In this document: positions 1 to 8,171 of the stretch, in pieces
Position numbering within the stretch: the first letter of the stretch is position 1
Layout: each line of letters starts with the position of its first letter
NCBI RefSeq assembly: GCF_000772105.1
Contig: NZ_CP009354.1
Span: forward strand, 1,984,001-2,048,000
Origin: Vibrio tubiashii ATCC 19109
GTDB taxonomy: Bacteria; Pseudomonadota; Gammaproteobacteria; Enterobacterales; Vibrionaceae
DNA length: 64,000 nt
Direction of reading: 5' to 3'
Position numbers and translations under genes: made by a program
Notes under the pieces: generated by a model
Seen by the model: only the letters and a program-made list of their open reading frames with translations
Told to the model about the DNA's origin: nothing
The model's database searches: none

Positions 1-107
1 AATCTTGGATTAGCCTGGTAGATGAGGTCAAAGAACTATCAGAAAGCGAATCTAAGCGCGTGTTTGGTGATGCTCTGCCTAGTGGGTTGACTCTTGTAAA
101 TCATTAA
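1..107 (+). CDS. C-terminal end of an unidentified protein (cut by window start)
   Basis: The frame beginning at base 3 is open to a TAA at 105-107 and reads as a plausible protein tail containing ELSESESKRVFGDAL. That pattern resembles the last helix of TIM-barrel amidohydrolases (a helix followed by an (I/V)FG-(N/D)A motif), but 34 residues are too few to assign a family. A strong terminator follows 28 bases later. The gene faces the T3SS effector on the opposite strand and probably marks the chromosomal flank of the T3SS island. Confidence 0.5.
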   Translation, partial: SWISLVDEVKELSESESKRVFGDALPSGLTLVNH

Positions 108-134
108 TGCTGGAAAGCATTATAATCCTAAGAC

Positions 135-166
135 AAAAAAGCCCTTCTCATCGAAGGGCATTTTTT
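135..166. terminator. Bidirectional Rho-independent terminator
   Basis: Stem GCCCTTC (141-147) pairs with GAAGGGC (153-159). It is flanked by an A-run on the left and TTTTTT (161-166) on the right, so it can end both the upstream plus-strand gene and the minus-strand gene that stops at 194. Confidence 0.85.
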
Positions 167-193
167 AGTGTTAACAAAGCATGTAGACGTGGG

Positions 194-1735
194 TTAAGCC
201 ATCATCTCTTCCGTAATCCCCACCCTTAACAGCGCAGCTTTCTCAAAAGCAGTCAGCTCAGAAATATCCCGAATCATTGGTGCATCAGCAAAGCGAGTAT
301 CGGTTGGCTCACCTAACTTTTCCTTTAGAGCAGTAATCAGTCCTTCGATGACATTACCGTAGCGCATCGCACTAGATATAAGCACCGGATTTTCCTGCGC
401 ATCATCAGAAACCGGCACTTTTTCAGCAACTAAGCCCATAATACCCCTAAGATTCTGGCCAAAATCGCCTTCCAACTGAGCTAAGGCCTGCTTAAGATCG
501 CTTTGCGACATACCATCAAAGCTTGATTTCATTAACTCTCTGTCAAACTTAGCATGAGCGTTTGCGTCAATAGCGTCTTCCGGCTTATCCGCTGTTTTTG
601 CGTGCCACTGAGAGGCTGACATATCAATGAAGCCCTGAATACCTTGCATTACTGTTCCTGCATTTGGCCGACTATGACTTAACGAGTCTACAATCGAGCC
701 TAGTTCGCCAGTATATGATGCATCTTGGTTTGAAACTGTTGACAGTGCAAGCTCCCGGATCATAACTAAGTCTCCCTTATTAAGAGCGTCATTCTGTATC
801 ATACTAAAGGAAACAGTCCCGTCGGCGATTGCATCTTGCAGTGCATTAATCGATTCGCTAGACAGTGTAGGGGTTGTACTTGGTGCTATTCTGGTAGCAA
901 GAAAGCTAACTGCATCCAGTGCAGTTTTAACACTGTTATCTTTAGCAGAGCGACCGCCTCCAATCCCAAGATCGTTATCCGCTTCATAGCGAGATTCAAT
1001 TGAGTTCGCGGGCTTCTCTTCACTTGCCGAAGCAGTCTGTTGAGGCTGTAAGTAATCAATTAATTCATCTTTAAGCTTGCTGATTTGTACGGAAAGTTGA
1101 TTGATCTTGTCGCTAGCGGCTTGTAGTTCCTCGGATAAGGCATCGTTCAAAAACGTTGAAGCATCTTTAGCCTCACCACTACCTGTTGTCGCCCACTGCT
1201 GGAAAGGCTGACCACCCACCATATCGCTTAATATGTTGCTTGCTGCCGTTTTCTGAGTTTCGGTTCCGAACAGTTTGATGGTCTGAAGTGCTGTGACTGT
1301 TGAACGTAGAGCGCCATTGTTTGTCGCAAGCTCTCTATGCTGCTGTTTCAGTGACTCTCCATCAAGGCTCGATAAAGTATCTAACTGAGTTAGGCCATTT
1401 AGAGACTCTTTTAGAGCTACCTTACCCATTTCTTCACGAGATAGTTGCTGTGTTTGACCTGTCGGGGTCATGCTTGATATAGGCTTATCTTTTGATACAA
1501 ACAACCCCTTAATGGCGTTTACCGCACCGCTCAACCAGCTAATAACCTTGTCTTTTAGCGACGTTCTCGGACTACTCTCCGTTCTTTCTGCTAACTGCTG
1601 AACTTCTTTTGGTGTTGCGATTGAAGTGACGGGTTTATCACCAAGTGCGCCAGTCTGAGCTGACATCTCTGTCTGATGATTTGAAACATTGGCAACCTGT
1701 GTTGCGCTTGAGTGAGTTGCATTTAAATGAGTCAT
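194..1735 (-). CDS. Candidate T3SS1 effector of unknown function, 513 aa
   Basis: I do not recognise a family. The first ~100 residues are rich in Ser, Thr, Gln and Asn and poor in charge, as in type III secretion signals plus chaperone-binding regions. One mildly amphipathic helix (about residues 64-80, SWLSGAVNAIKGLF) follows. The rest is predicted mainly helical, with a coiled-coil-like stretch near 210-230 (EELQAASDKINQLS). No catalytic signature, signal peptide or membrane segment is evident. It is divergent from a class I secretion chaperone gene (1954-2385) and lies next to the translocator gene vopD. An ExsA-type promoter precedes it (1768-1808). Effector status is inferred from these three facts. 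It could instead be a secreted regulator. Confidence 0.6.
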   Translation of the reverse strand: MTHLNATHSSATQVANVSNHQTEMSAQTGALGDKPVTSIATPKEVQQLAERTESSPRTSLKDKVISWLSGAVNAIKGLFVSKDKPISSMTPTGQTQQLSREEMGKVALKESLNGLTQLDTLSSLDGESLKQQHRELATNNGALRSTVTALQTIKLFGTETQKTAASNILSDMVGGQPFQQWATTGSGEAKDASTFLNDALSEELQAASDKINQLSVQISKLKDELIDYLQPQQTASASEEKPANSIESRYEADNDLGIGGGRSAKDNSVKTALDAVSFLATRIAPSTTPTLSSESINALQDAIADGTVSFSMIQNDALNKGDLVMIRELALSTVSNQDASYTGELGSIVDSLSHSRPNAGTVMQGIQGFIDMSASQWHAKTADKPEDAIDANAHAKFDRELMKSSFDGMSQSDLKQALAQLEGDFGQNLRGIMGLVAEKVPVSDDAQENPVLISSAMRYGNVIEGLITALKEKLGEPTDTRFADAPMIRDISELTAFEKAALLRVGITEEMMA

Positions 1736-1767
1736 ACTGCTTTTCTTTATTGTTTAACACGCTAAGC

Positions 1768-1808
1768 AGTTTAGGAGCTTGCTGCAGGAGAAAATATCAG
1801 GATCGGTC
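1768..1808 (-). promoter_or_regulatory. ExsA-type promoter for the 513-aa effector
   Basis: Read on the minus strand, GAC (1806-1808) is followed after 6 nt by TGATA. The -35-like hexamer CTGATA is at 1795-1800, then exactly 21 nt, then a -10-like TAAACT at 1768-1773. ExsA-dependent promoters in Pseudomonas are known for GnC/TGnnA half-elements and a 21-22 nt gap. The upstream element is AT-rich rather than a pure A-run. Confidence 0.55.
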
Positions 1809-1867
1809 GGAAATATATAACTGACAAATACCAGTCAGCTATCTCATTCACTCACACCAAACAATAT

Positions 1868-1918
1868 AAAAACTTCCTGCCGATACTGATAGTTGAGCCA
1901 GACGCTTTTTGTTGTACT
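1868..1918 (+). promoter_or_regulatory. ExsA-type promoter for the divergent chaperone gene
   Basis: An A5 run (1868-1872) is followed by a C at the expected GnC position, then TGATA within CTGATA (1886-1891). A 21-nt gap leads to a -10-like TGTACT (1913-1918). The first G of GnC is not conserved. The start codon follows 35 nt downstream. Confidence 0.45.
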
Positions 1919-1953
1919 GCCGTCAGATTTTCAGACCAACATAAGAGTAACGA

Positions 1954-2385
1954 ATGAGTCAACAATACACTCAGGCAATTGAAATACTATGTCAGGAGTT
2001 AAACCTAACACTTTCAGGTAACATTGATACCGTTGTCAGCTTCAAGGTAGGAGAGCAGGAATGCCACATTACAGAGCACCCTGCCGGACGGTTACTTATG
2101 TTCAGCAATCTTGGTGAGTTAACCTCTGACAATGCGAAACCTCTGCTTGAGATAGGTATGTTCAGCCAAGAAGAGAAAAAGCCCGTTGTTGGCTTTGATA
2201 GCAACAGCAATAACGTGATCCTCTGGAACCAGCAATCTCTGGTACAGGCTGACCGTCATAGCCTCTATCAGCAACTTGAGCTTCTTAGCCAATATTACGA
2301 TCAAGTGCAAAGTGACTTACAAGAGTTGGCTGAACCAGAAGCCAAAGAGAAGTCTAATTTTAGCCAAGCTGCATTTCGAGTGTAA
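1954..2385 (+). CDS. Class I (CesT-type) T3SS chaperone, 143 aa
   Basis: A small acidic protein with the CesT/SycE-type layout: an N-terminal helix (AIEILCQELNL), a beta-rich middle (FKVGEQECHITEHPAGRLLMFSNLGEL) and C-terminal helices with an acidic tail ending in FRV. Such homodimers bind the N-terminal region of one or a few effectors in the cytosol and deliver them to the ATPase. The presumed client is the divergent 513-aa protein, since chaperone and effector genes are normally adjacent. It is paralogous in fold to the products at 20928, 24569 and 36236. The start is the ATG at 1954, preceded by TAAGAGTAACGA. Confidence 0.8.
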   Translation: MSQQYTQAIEILCQELNLTLSGNIDTVVSFKVGEQECHITEHPAGRLLMFSNLGELTSDNAKPLLEIGMFSQEEKKPVVGFDSNSNNVILWNQQSLVQADRHSLYQQLELLSQYYDQVQSDLQELAEPEAKEKSNFSQAAFRV

Positions 2386-2476
2386 TCATCGTTCACTAAC
2401 AAAGAACCATCGCGAATCTAAGCAAAGTCACTCTGGCTTTGCTTTTTTTGTGTACGTAACCAATAAGAAAATTTAC

Positions 2477-2504
2477 AAAAAAAGGCGCCACAATGTAGCG
2501 CCTT
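2477..2504 (-). terminator. Terminator of the vopN-vopD operon
   Basis: AAGGCGC (2482-2488) pairs with GCGCCTT (2498-2504). On the minus strand the hairpin is followed by a run of U (plus-strand A-run 2477-2483), 20 bases beyond the vopD stop codon. Confidence 0.85.
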
Positions 2505-2524
2505 GAGGTTAGAACGATTTTAAG

Positions 2525-3865
2525 TTAAACCGTTGGAGCCGAAGCCCGCCATGCCTGGTTTTCACTATCAGCAATAGAGCGGAACAAGTCACGAAGCTCT
2601 TTAAGCAGACCTTCTTGGAAGCTGACATTTTCGTCTGCTTTCTGTTTTTCTGCTTGAGCCTGGGTGGCCTGAACTTCGTCTTCCTTACTTCGTGCCTGAG
2701 ATTCGGCCTGTGAATAATTGGCAATCGCGTTACCAAACTGACCCAGAGTCTGAACAAAAGCCGTCAGCGCCTGGTTGATACCCGTCATACGATCAAACTT
2801 GTGGTTGTTAGTCTGCAAGTATTGATTGCCTTCTGTCAGGTTCTTAGTACCTTCCTCCTTGAGTTTCGTCAACTGAACGCGCTCATGCTCAGGAAGGTCA
2901 GTTTTCTTCAATAGTTCATCTACCTGGTTCATACCTTTCTGCTGGGTATTTACCTGCGCGTTTGCTGACATCTCTTTGCCAATTTTCTTGCCAGACTGAA
3001 AAGCGCCAAACGCGCCCGCGGCTACAGTTAACCCCGCCATTACGCCCGCAACGATAGCCATACCGATCATTGCCCAAGCGGCACTTCTCTGCTCATCAGC
3101 CTGGTTTTTCTGGCTAGTCACTGTCGCATCAACAGCAATTTCACGCTGTTGTACCTGCTGTTGACGGCTAAGTTTGGAAAGAGTGTACAGCAGAACAATC
3201 AGAGCCAGACCATCAGCGATAGAGTTGGAACTATCTTCTGCGTCGGCTACCTGTCCAGCATTGTTGGTCATTTTTCCGATCAGACTATTTAGCTCTTGCG
3301 TTAGCTTCCTGCCTTCTTCAGTACCATTAAGCATTGTTTTAACAGACTCAACAGCCTGAGTTAAGCGTGGAAGCATATCATCTAGGTTGTTTGATTTATT
3401 TGCTTCCCCTGCAGCACTCTGAACGATCGCAGTCACGAGATCATCCATCAAAGGAGCCATCTGAGCCATTAGCTTTTCAGAGACAGGATTACCCGCTAGT
3501 ACCGTATCAATACGGCCAAGAACAAAGTCTGCAACTGGCTTGATTTTTTCGAGCGAACTTATCAGCAACGAGCCTGAAAGCGTACCAGTAGCCAGAGAAC
3601 CAACCGAGTTGATATTACTCAATGCAGTAGATAATTCACCAACTAACTTTTCTGCAGCCATCGCCATCTGGCCATTTACCTGACCTGACGGAACCGAAAG
3701 CTGATAGTTTTTAAGATCGTTTGCCCAGCTCTGAACCGTTGTTTTCAGTTCTGCCGCTTCCTGCTTCGTGATAGCCCGCGTTTCACCAGCTTCAGTCTTA
3801 AAGTTGTCAACCAGATCAAATATCTTTGTATAACCTGCAGTTATATTATTCACTTCATTTGCCAT
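2525..3865 (-). CDS. vopD: T3SS translocator VopD (YopD-type), 446 aa
   Basis: The minor pore-forming translocator, inserted with VopB into the host membrane so that effectors can pass. Assignment rests mainly on position: last gene of a vcrG-vcrV-vcrH-vopB-vopD series matching Yersinia lcrGVH-yopBD. The protein fits: a long helical N-terminus, a short hydrophobic stretch (~216-231), one strong hydrophobic segment (~262-289, rich in Ala, Gly, Val and Met) and a C-terminal coiled-coil-prone region rich in Gln and Glu. It is clearly longer than Yersinia YopD (306 aa). The start lies 12 nt after vopB and the terminator at 2477 follows. Confidence 0.85.
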   Translation of the reverse strand: MANEVNNITAGYTKIFDLVDNFKTEAGETRAITKQEAAELKTTVQSWANDLKNYQLSVPSGQVNGQMAMAAEKLVGELSTALSNINSVGSLATGTLSGSLLISSLEKIKPVADFVLGRIDTVLAGNPVSEKLMAQMAPLMDDLVTAIVQSAAGEANKSNNLDDMLPRLTQAVESVKTMLNGTEEGRKLTQELNSLIGKMTNNAGQVADAEDSSNSIADGLALIVLLYTLSKLSRQQQVQQREIAVDATVTSQKNQADEQRSAAWAMIGMAIVAGVMAGLTVAAGAFGAFQSGKKIGKEMSANAQVNTQQKGMNQVDELLKKTDLPEHERVQLTKLKEEGTKNLTEGNQYLQTNNHKFDRMTGINQALTAFVQTLGQFGNAIANYSQAESQARSKEDEVQATQAQAEKQKADENVSFQEGLLKELRDLFRSIADSENQAWRASAPTV

Positions 3866-3877
3866 TGCAATTCCCCC

Positions 3878-4993
3878 TTAGACCGTAGCCGGACGGTTCA
3901 ATACTGTCTGCATAGTTTCGCCTTTAGCCTGGATCATCTGCATAATAATCTCCATCAGCTCTTGGAAGCCCTGCAGGATGTTCTCAATTTCTTCTTTGAG
4001 TTTGTCTATTACCGACTGATCGAGAGTCATTTCAGCCCGAATGTCAGCGAGATCAGCCTGAATGTTAGCAACTTTCGATTGATTCACTCCGTTGGCAATG
4101 TCTGCAGCACTTGAGCCAAGATTTGCCGCAGTATCGACGGTTTCTGCAACGGTACGAGTTACCTTGACAGCTGTGGACAGTGTTTTAGCCGCTACATCCA
4201 CCGCGCCCTTCAATGCATTAACGATATTGCCTATCGCAACACCAGCACTTGCGATAGCTAGTGCTCCCTGTATAGCCATCATGGCATAGCCAAAGGCCTT
4301 TACATCGACACCTGCAGCTTCCATCGCTTTTTGAACTTCTGGCATCTGCGTCACCTGACTGATGACCCCCATCAGACCTCCGGCAATCATCAGGGCGCCC
4401 GCAGCTGCACCAACACCTGTCGCGATCATAATGGCACCGACAATAATCGAGGCAACTGCACTGATCCAACCGAAGATTTTAGACGCAAGACCAGACTTCT
4501 TAGCTTCTTGCGCAGCTTCCTGAGACTCTTTGATCTTCTCAAGGTTTTCAGCCATTTCCTGCTCATGCTTAGCTTTAGCGACTTTCACTTCCTCAATTTT
4601 GAGTTTGTTCTGGGCACTTTTCAGTTTGTCAGTCAACGCTGCTAGCTCAACTTCAAAATCATCAGCAGAGCCTGAAATGATCTTTACAGCAATTGCTGTC
4701 GTTTCCTGATCTGTTGCTCGCATGGTTCCAGATAAAGCGCTAACAGCTTGCTGAAGTGTTGCGATCTCAGCCAGAGTTAGTGGGGTACTTTTTTCTGTCA
4801 CCTGTACCTGTGGCACATTCAGCTGAGGCAGAACCTTGTCAGAGCTTGGCAGTTCTGCACCATTTTTCTGAACATTTCCCGCCGCAACATTAGTCTGTCC
4901 GGTGGTCTTCTGCTGGTTTTTTTCCAGCTTCGTTTCATCAGGGCCCTGGGTATAACCCGTGCCCTGGGAGCGGTCAATTAGCATAGAATTCAT
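3878..4993 (-). CDS. vopB: T3SS translocator VopB (YopB-type), 371 aa
   Basis: The major hydrophobic translocator. A heptad-rich coiled coil (~115-165) precedes a long Ala/Gly-rich transmembrane hairpin region (~176-211), and a second hydrophobic segment lies at ~234-258; two membrane-spanning segments are the hallmark of the YopB/IpaB/SseC family. The C-terminal third is helical. Secreted after needle completion, it forms the host-membrane pore with VopD, docked on VcrV. Before secretion VcrH keeps it soluble. It begins 3 nt downstream of the vcrH stop. An in-frame ATG three codons in is an alternative start. Confidence 0.9.
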   Translation of the reverse strand: MNSMLIDRSQGTGYTQGPDETKLEKNQQKTTGQTNVAAGNVQKNGAELPSSDKVLPQLNVPQVQVTEKSTPLTLAEIATLQQAVSALSGTMRATDQETTAIAVKIISGSADDFEVELAALTDKLKSAQNKLKIEEVKVAKAKHEQEMAENLEKIKESQEAAQEAKKSGLASKIFGWISAVASIIVGAIMIATGVGAAAGALMIAGGLMGVISQVTQMPEVQKAMEAAGVDVKAFGYAMMAIQGALAIASAGVAIGNIVNALKGAVDVAAKTLSTAVKVTRTVAETVDTAANLGSSAADIANGVNQSKVANIQADLADIRAEMTLDQSVIDKLKEEIENILQGFQELMEIIMQMIQAKGETMQTVLNRPATV

Positions 4994-4996
4994 ATT

Positions 4997-5488
4997 CTAG
5001 TTACTCCTTTTATTTCTCACCGCTTCCAACATGATGTCTGCACGTTTATGCAAATCTGCATAGTCTGATTTCCCGGCAGACATCTCCTTTGCACTGTAAA
5101 ATCCACTTTCCGCTTCGGTCAGTTGTTCAAGCTTTAAGTGACACTCGGCCGAATGGAAAGGCGGACGCGGATCGTTAATATCCACCAGTGCCGCATAGCT
5201 GTAGGCGTCAATCGCCTCCAGATATTCACCCATTTCCTGACGAGCCGCTCCAAGACCTACAAAAAAACGCGCCTGATAGTGATCTAACATGCAGAGTAAT
5301 TGGAAAACCTTCGCTGCCTGGTCAGTCTTACCGGATTGAAAGAAGTTGTAGCCCACGGCATAGATGTGCTCAATAGTGTCAGGAGATACATCATGGAGCA
5401 TCTTAATCGTGCCGCCCTCTTCCAAAAAAGAAAACAAGTCATTAGCATCAAATTGAGATGCATCGGTAGTCGCGTGTTCTGTAGTCAT
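4997..5488 (-). CDS. vcrH: Class II translocator chaperone VcrH (LcrH/SycD-type, TPR), 163 aa
   Basis: A cytosolic tetratricopeptide-repeat chaperone that holds VopB and VopD before secretion. The sequence shows SycD-type TPR repeats: HIYAVGYNFFQSGKTDQAAKVF, then FFVGLGAARQEMGEYLEAIDAY, then PPFHSAECHLKLEQLTEAESGF (three 34-residue units, ~45-145). The acidic N-terminal tail and length match LcrH (168 aa). In Yersinia and Vibrio this protein can also act in regulation. It lies between vcrV and vopB with gaps of 11 and 3 nt, so the three are probably translationally coupled. Confidence 0.93.
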   Translation of the reverse strand: MTTEHATTDASQFDANDLFSFLEEGGTIKMLHDVSPDTIEHIYAVGYNFFQSGKTDQAAKVFQLLCMLDHYQARFFVGLGAARQEMGEYLEAIDAYSYAALVDINDPRPPFHSAECHLKLEQLTEAESGFYSAKEMSAGKSDYADLHKRADIMLEAVRNKRSN

Positions 5489-5499
5489 TGTGCTTATCC

Positions 5500-7398
5500 T
5501 TAAATAGCTCGTAGGATTTGTTCTAAAATACTGTGAAATTTCTGAACGAATTTATTCATCGCCTCAACAGTTGAGTTATATTGAGAGCTGAGATCATTCA
5601 GTGTGGTTGTTTTGATCTGAACTTCGTCATTCAGCAGTTTGGACTTATCGCTGATTGAGCTTGAGAAGTCAGTTAAATAAGTGGGTTCATCTTTTTTATT
5701 CTGGTAGGTCTTGTTCTGAGCATCTACACCCTCTTTTTTAAGAAAGTCCATATGACTTATCTCGCTCACCTGTTTATCAGGAGCTATGCTGTGCAGATAT
5801 GCGTATTCAGGTGACTTTTTAAATGCCTCTTCTGAACCATAACCAAAGTCACTATGAGAAAATTTGTAGCTAGCAGGGTTGTATCCACTGTTATTACTCT
5901 GCTGAGTATGAATTTTCGATTGAACCTCTCCAAAAACCTTCAGGCGAGCGGTGAGATCCTGTAGGTCGTCTTTTACCTCATTACGCTTTTCAAGGCGGTT
6001 TACCCGTCGCTCATTCAGTGCTAACAGCACCTGCTCGTCAAAACGGTTGGCGAGACTAGCATCGGTAATCGACAACAGATCCCGGGCGGTCAAAGCGTGT
6101 TCAGCCAAGATTTTATTGTCGTCAAGCTCTTTCTGGCTAACGTTGCCAAGCCTAGCTTTTAACTTTTCGAGATTTTCAGTCAGCGTCGTGTAGCGTTGCA
6201 AAAGCGTTTTGTCACCGGACATTTCCTGCCCACTCTCGTATTTTTGAAACAGGACCTCTATATCGTTTCCAGCGCTTTCCTTAATCCTTTCGAGCTCCTG
6301 TTCCGAAACCTGACTCTGCTTCTTATCCTTCAGTCCACTAACAAGAGTATCAATCTGCAAATCCGTTAACGGCTTTGCAATACCGGCAAAGAAAGTGGAA
6401 ATAGAGATCTCTATTTTTGGGTCATCTTTCAGCAGCTTAACCATATCCGCAACACCTTTGGTAAGTGTCACTTCTCCTGATAGCTGCCCCTTAACGCGGG
6501 CATAGGTGTATATCCCTTCAACCTGCCCGTCAAGATTGCTAAAGAGTTTCTCCAGCTCAGTCATTGACATACTGCCAATACCAGCTCTTACAAACCGGCC
6601 GGCTATCGCCTCTGCATCCTCTTTACTGATTAGCAGCGAACTTTGTAGAAGCTCGGTTACTTTGTTTGTAAACTGCTCTTTCGTCAGTAAAAGATTCTCT
6701 GACAGCAACTGTGATAGCGGGAAAGATTCTTTTCCCAGTCGCTCAAACATAGCTCGCAGGTACTGAGTGCCCTCAACAGGATTTTCTGAAAGCGGTAACC
6801 GAGCTTTGATACCAGCAAAAAAAGTACTGAGCTCTTCTGTTTTGCTTTTCAGGCCAACAGCGTCCAAATCCTGCATCTGCTCAGCTAAGGACAAAGAACC
6901 TGAAACCGTCAGCTGAATATTGCGGATAAACTCCGTCGGCATACCCGGCCCAACGCTCTGGTTTAGCAGGTTGGTAAACCAGCTTTCAAACTGAGTTGCT
7001 AGAGTAATATTCAGTTGTGTATTCAACTCACTCTGCGCAACCGTGCCCTTCGCATCACCTTCAGTGGGAACTTTAGCTTTAAGGTTATCAATCCACTGAG
7101 TCAGAGCACCCTGAAGCGGCATATCAGAAAAAGCCGCCTGCTTCTCAATCAGTGTCTCAATAGCTATCGCGTACTGTTGTGCAATCTCTTCTGCAGCCGC
7201 TAAGCCATTGATAGGAGGCAGCCCTTGCAGTTGAGTAAGAAGTGGGGCGATTAGAGTATACTGGTCTTCGGAGAGATTCTTTTTAAGCTTTGCTTCCAGT
7301 TCAGCCTGAAAGGAAAGAGGAACCTGAGGGTTGTCTACATCACCAGTGCCACTCGTTGCAACCGCGTTTAAGTCTGTCGTTGTTCGCATATCTGTCAT
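5500..7398 (-). CDS. vcrV: Needle-tip protein VcrV (LcrV/PcrV-type), 632 aa
   Basis: Placed between vcrG and vcrH, the locus of the V antigen, which forms the pentameric tip on the needle and scaffolds the translocon. At 632 residues it is about twice the length of Yersinia LcrV (326) and close to the ~600-residue VcrV of V. parahaemolyticus. It is largely helical, and the C-terminal ~50 residues (DEVQIKTTTLNDLSSQYNSTVEAMNKFVQKFHSILEQILRAI) look like the long C-terminal coiled-coil helix of V proteins. The extra N-terminal half has no recognised domain. Gene order makes the role secure. The details of the long form are unknown to me. Confidence 0.88.
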   Translation of the reverse strand: MTDMRTTTDLNAVATSGTGDVDNPQVPLSFQAELEAKLKKNLSEDQYTLIAPLLTQLQGLPPINGLAAAEEIAQQYAIAIETLIEKQAAFSDMPLQGALTQWIDNLKAKVPTEGDAKGTVAQSELNTQLNITLATQFESWFTNLLNQSVGPGMPTEFIRNIQLTVSGSLSLAEQMQDLDAVGLKSKTEELSTFFAGIKARLPLSENPVEGTQYLRAMFERLGKESFPLSQLLSENLLLTKEQFTNKVTELLQSSLLISKEDAEAIAGRFVRAGIGSMSMTELEKLFSNLDGQVEGIYTYARVKGQLSGEVTLTKGVADMVKLLKDDPKIEISISTFFAGIAKPLTDLQIDTLVSGLKDKKQSQVSEQELERIKESAGNDIEVLFQKYESGQEMSGDKTLLQRYTTLTENLEKLKARLGNVSQKELDDNKILAEHALTARDLLSITDASLANRFDEQVLLALNERRVNRLEKRNEVKDDLQDLTARLKVFGEVQSKIHTQQSNNSGYNPASYKFSHSDFGYGSEEAFKKSPEYAYLHSIAPDKQVSEISHMDFLKKEGVDAQNKTYQNKKDEPTYLTDFSSSISDKSKLLNDEVQIKTTTLNDLSSQYNSTVEAMNKFVQKFHSILEQILRAI

Positions 7399-7409
7399 AT
7401 CAAAAAACC

Positions 7410-7715
7410 TTAAATCACCATTCCGCGCATCATGGTCGGACGTTTTCTTCTTTTGCCTTTTTCACCCGGTGCCTGTACAGCATTCAACTGCTGACGCCTG
7501 CGCATCACCTCTTCTACCAGTTCCTGCTCTGCATGTTTCATAGTTTGTGGAGAGGCACTGATCCCTCCCAGCAGGATTTCACCGGCTACAGGCCCGACCC
7601 CAAGCCCTTCCAACAGTTCATTAAATACATCACTACGATCTCCGGCACTTTGGATCGCTAGTTCGGCTTGGTCTATCGTGTCGGTAAAGGGTTGTTTCAT
7701 CTTGTTTTCCATCAT
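7410..7715 (-). CDS. vcrG: VcrG (LcrG/PcrG-type regulator, VcrV partner), 101 aa
   Basis: A small cytosolic protein that binds the tip protein and, in Yersinia, helps block premature effector export. Length (LcrG 95 aa), gene position directly before vcrV, an N-terminal helical half and a basic C-terminus (GEKGKRRKRP) fit the family. The gene ends 11 nt before the vcrV start. An in-frame second ATG one codon downstream is equally possible as the start. Confidence 0.88.
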   Translation of the reverse strand: MMENKMKQPFTDTIDQAELAIQSAGDRSDVFNELLEGLGVGPVAGEILLGGISASPQTMKHAEQELVEEVMRRRQQLNAVQAPGEKGKRRKRPTMMRGMVI

Positions 7716-7760
7716 AAAGGCAGTAAAACGTCGCGCGCTGTCAGTAACAGCCGAGACTTT

Positions 7761-8171
7761 TTACTTTTTTCTATTTTTCAACGACCTATAGTCAGCTAAA
7801 CGCAGTAAATACCAGTCAGCTTCTGCATCATGGCTGGCGCCACAAGCCGTTAGATAAAATTGCGCAAGCCGTTGGTTACTCATGTTACTACCACGCAACA
7901 CATCGACATTGCCTCGAATCACCCAGTCTGGTGGGTAGAGCCTAACCGCATGTTCAGCAAGCATGAACAGGCAGGAGAATGGGTTTCGAAGTCCTTGGTT
8001 GATGCTGGTTCTTCTAAGCAAAACAATAACGATCTCTCCCTCTTCAACCCGAAATACAAGCTCCATTCCATCAAATTCAATACGGTCACCGAGCTTGATG
8101 GCGCTTTTTTGCCAGTAGTAAGGCGCCGTCTCTATCCCTGCGTCTTGCAAAGAGCGAATTAGTTTGTCCAT
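7761..8171 (-). CDS. vcrR: VcrR (LcrR/PcrR-type T3SS protein), 136 aa
   Basis: Located between vcrD and vcrG exactly as lcrR lies between lcrD and lcrG in Yersinia. Length (LcrR 146 aa) and the N-terminal segment DAGIETAPYYWQKSAIKLGDRIEF agree with this family. Its molecular role is poorly known; lcrR has been linked to LcrG production and low-calcium control. The gene overlaps the vcrD stop codon by 1 nt, pointing to translational coupling. Confidence 0.85.
   Translation of the reverse strand: MDKLIRSLQDAGIETAPYYWQKSAIKLGDRIEFDGMELVFRVEEGEIVIVLLRRTSINQGLRNPFSCLFMLAEHAVRLYPPDWVIRGNVDVLRGSNMSNQRLAQFYLTACGASHDAEADWYLLRLADYRSLKNRKK

Noticed and set aside
4092..4645. Overlapping open frames inside vopB on both strands
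   Set aside because: They are shadows of an Ala/Gly-rich coding sequence; the fixed operon order and hydrophobic pattern identify vopB as the real gene.
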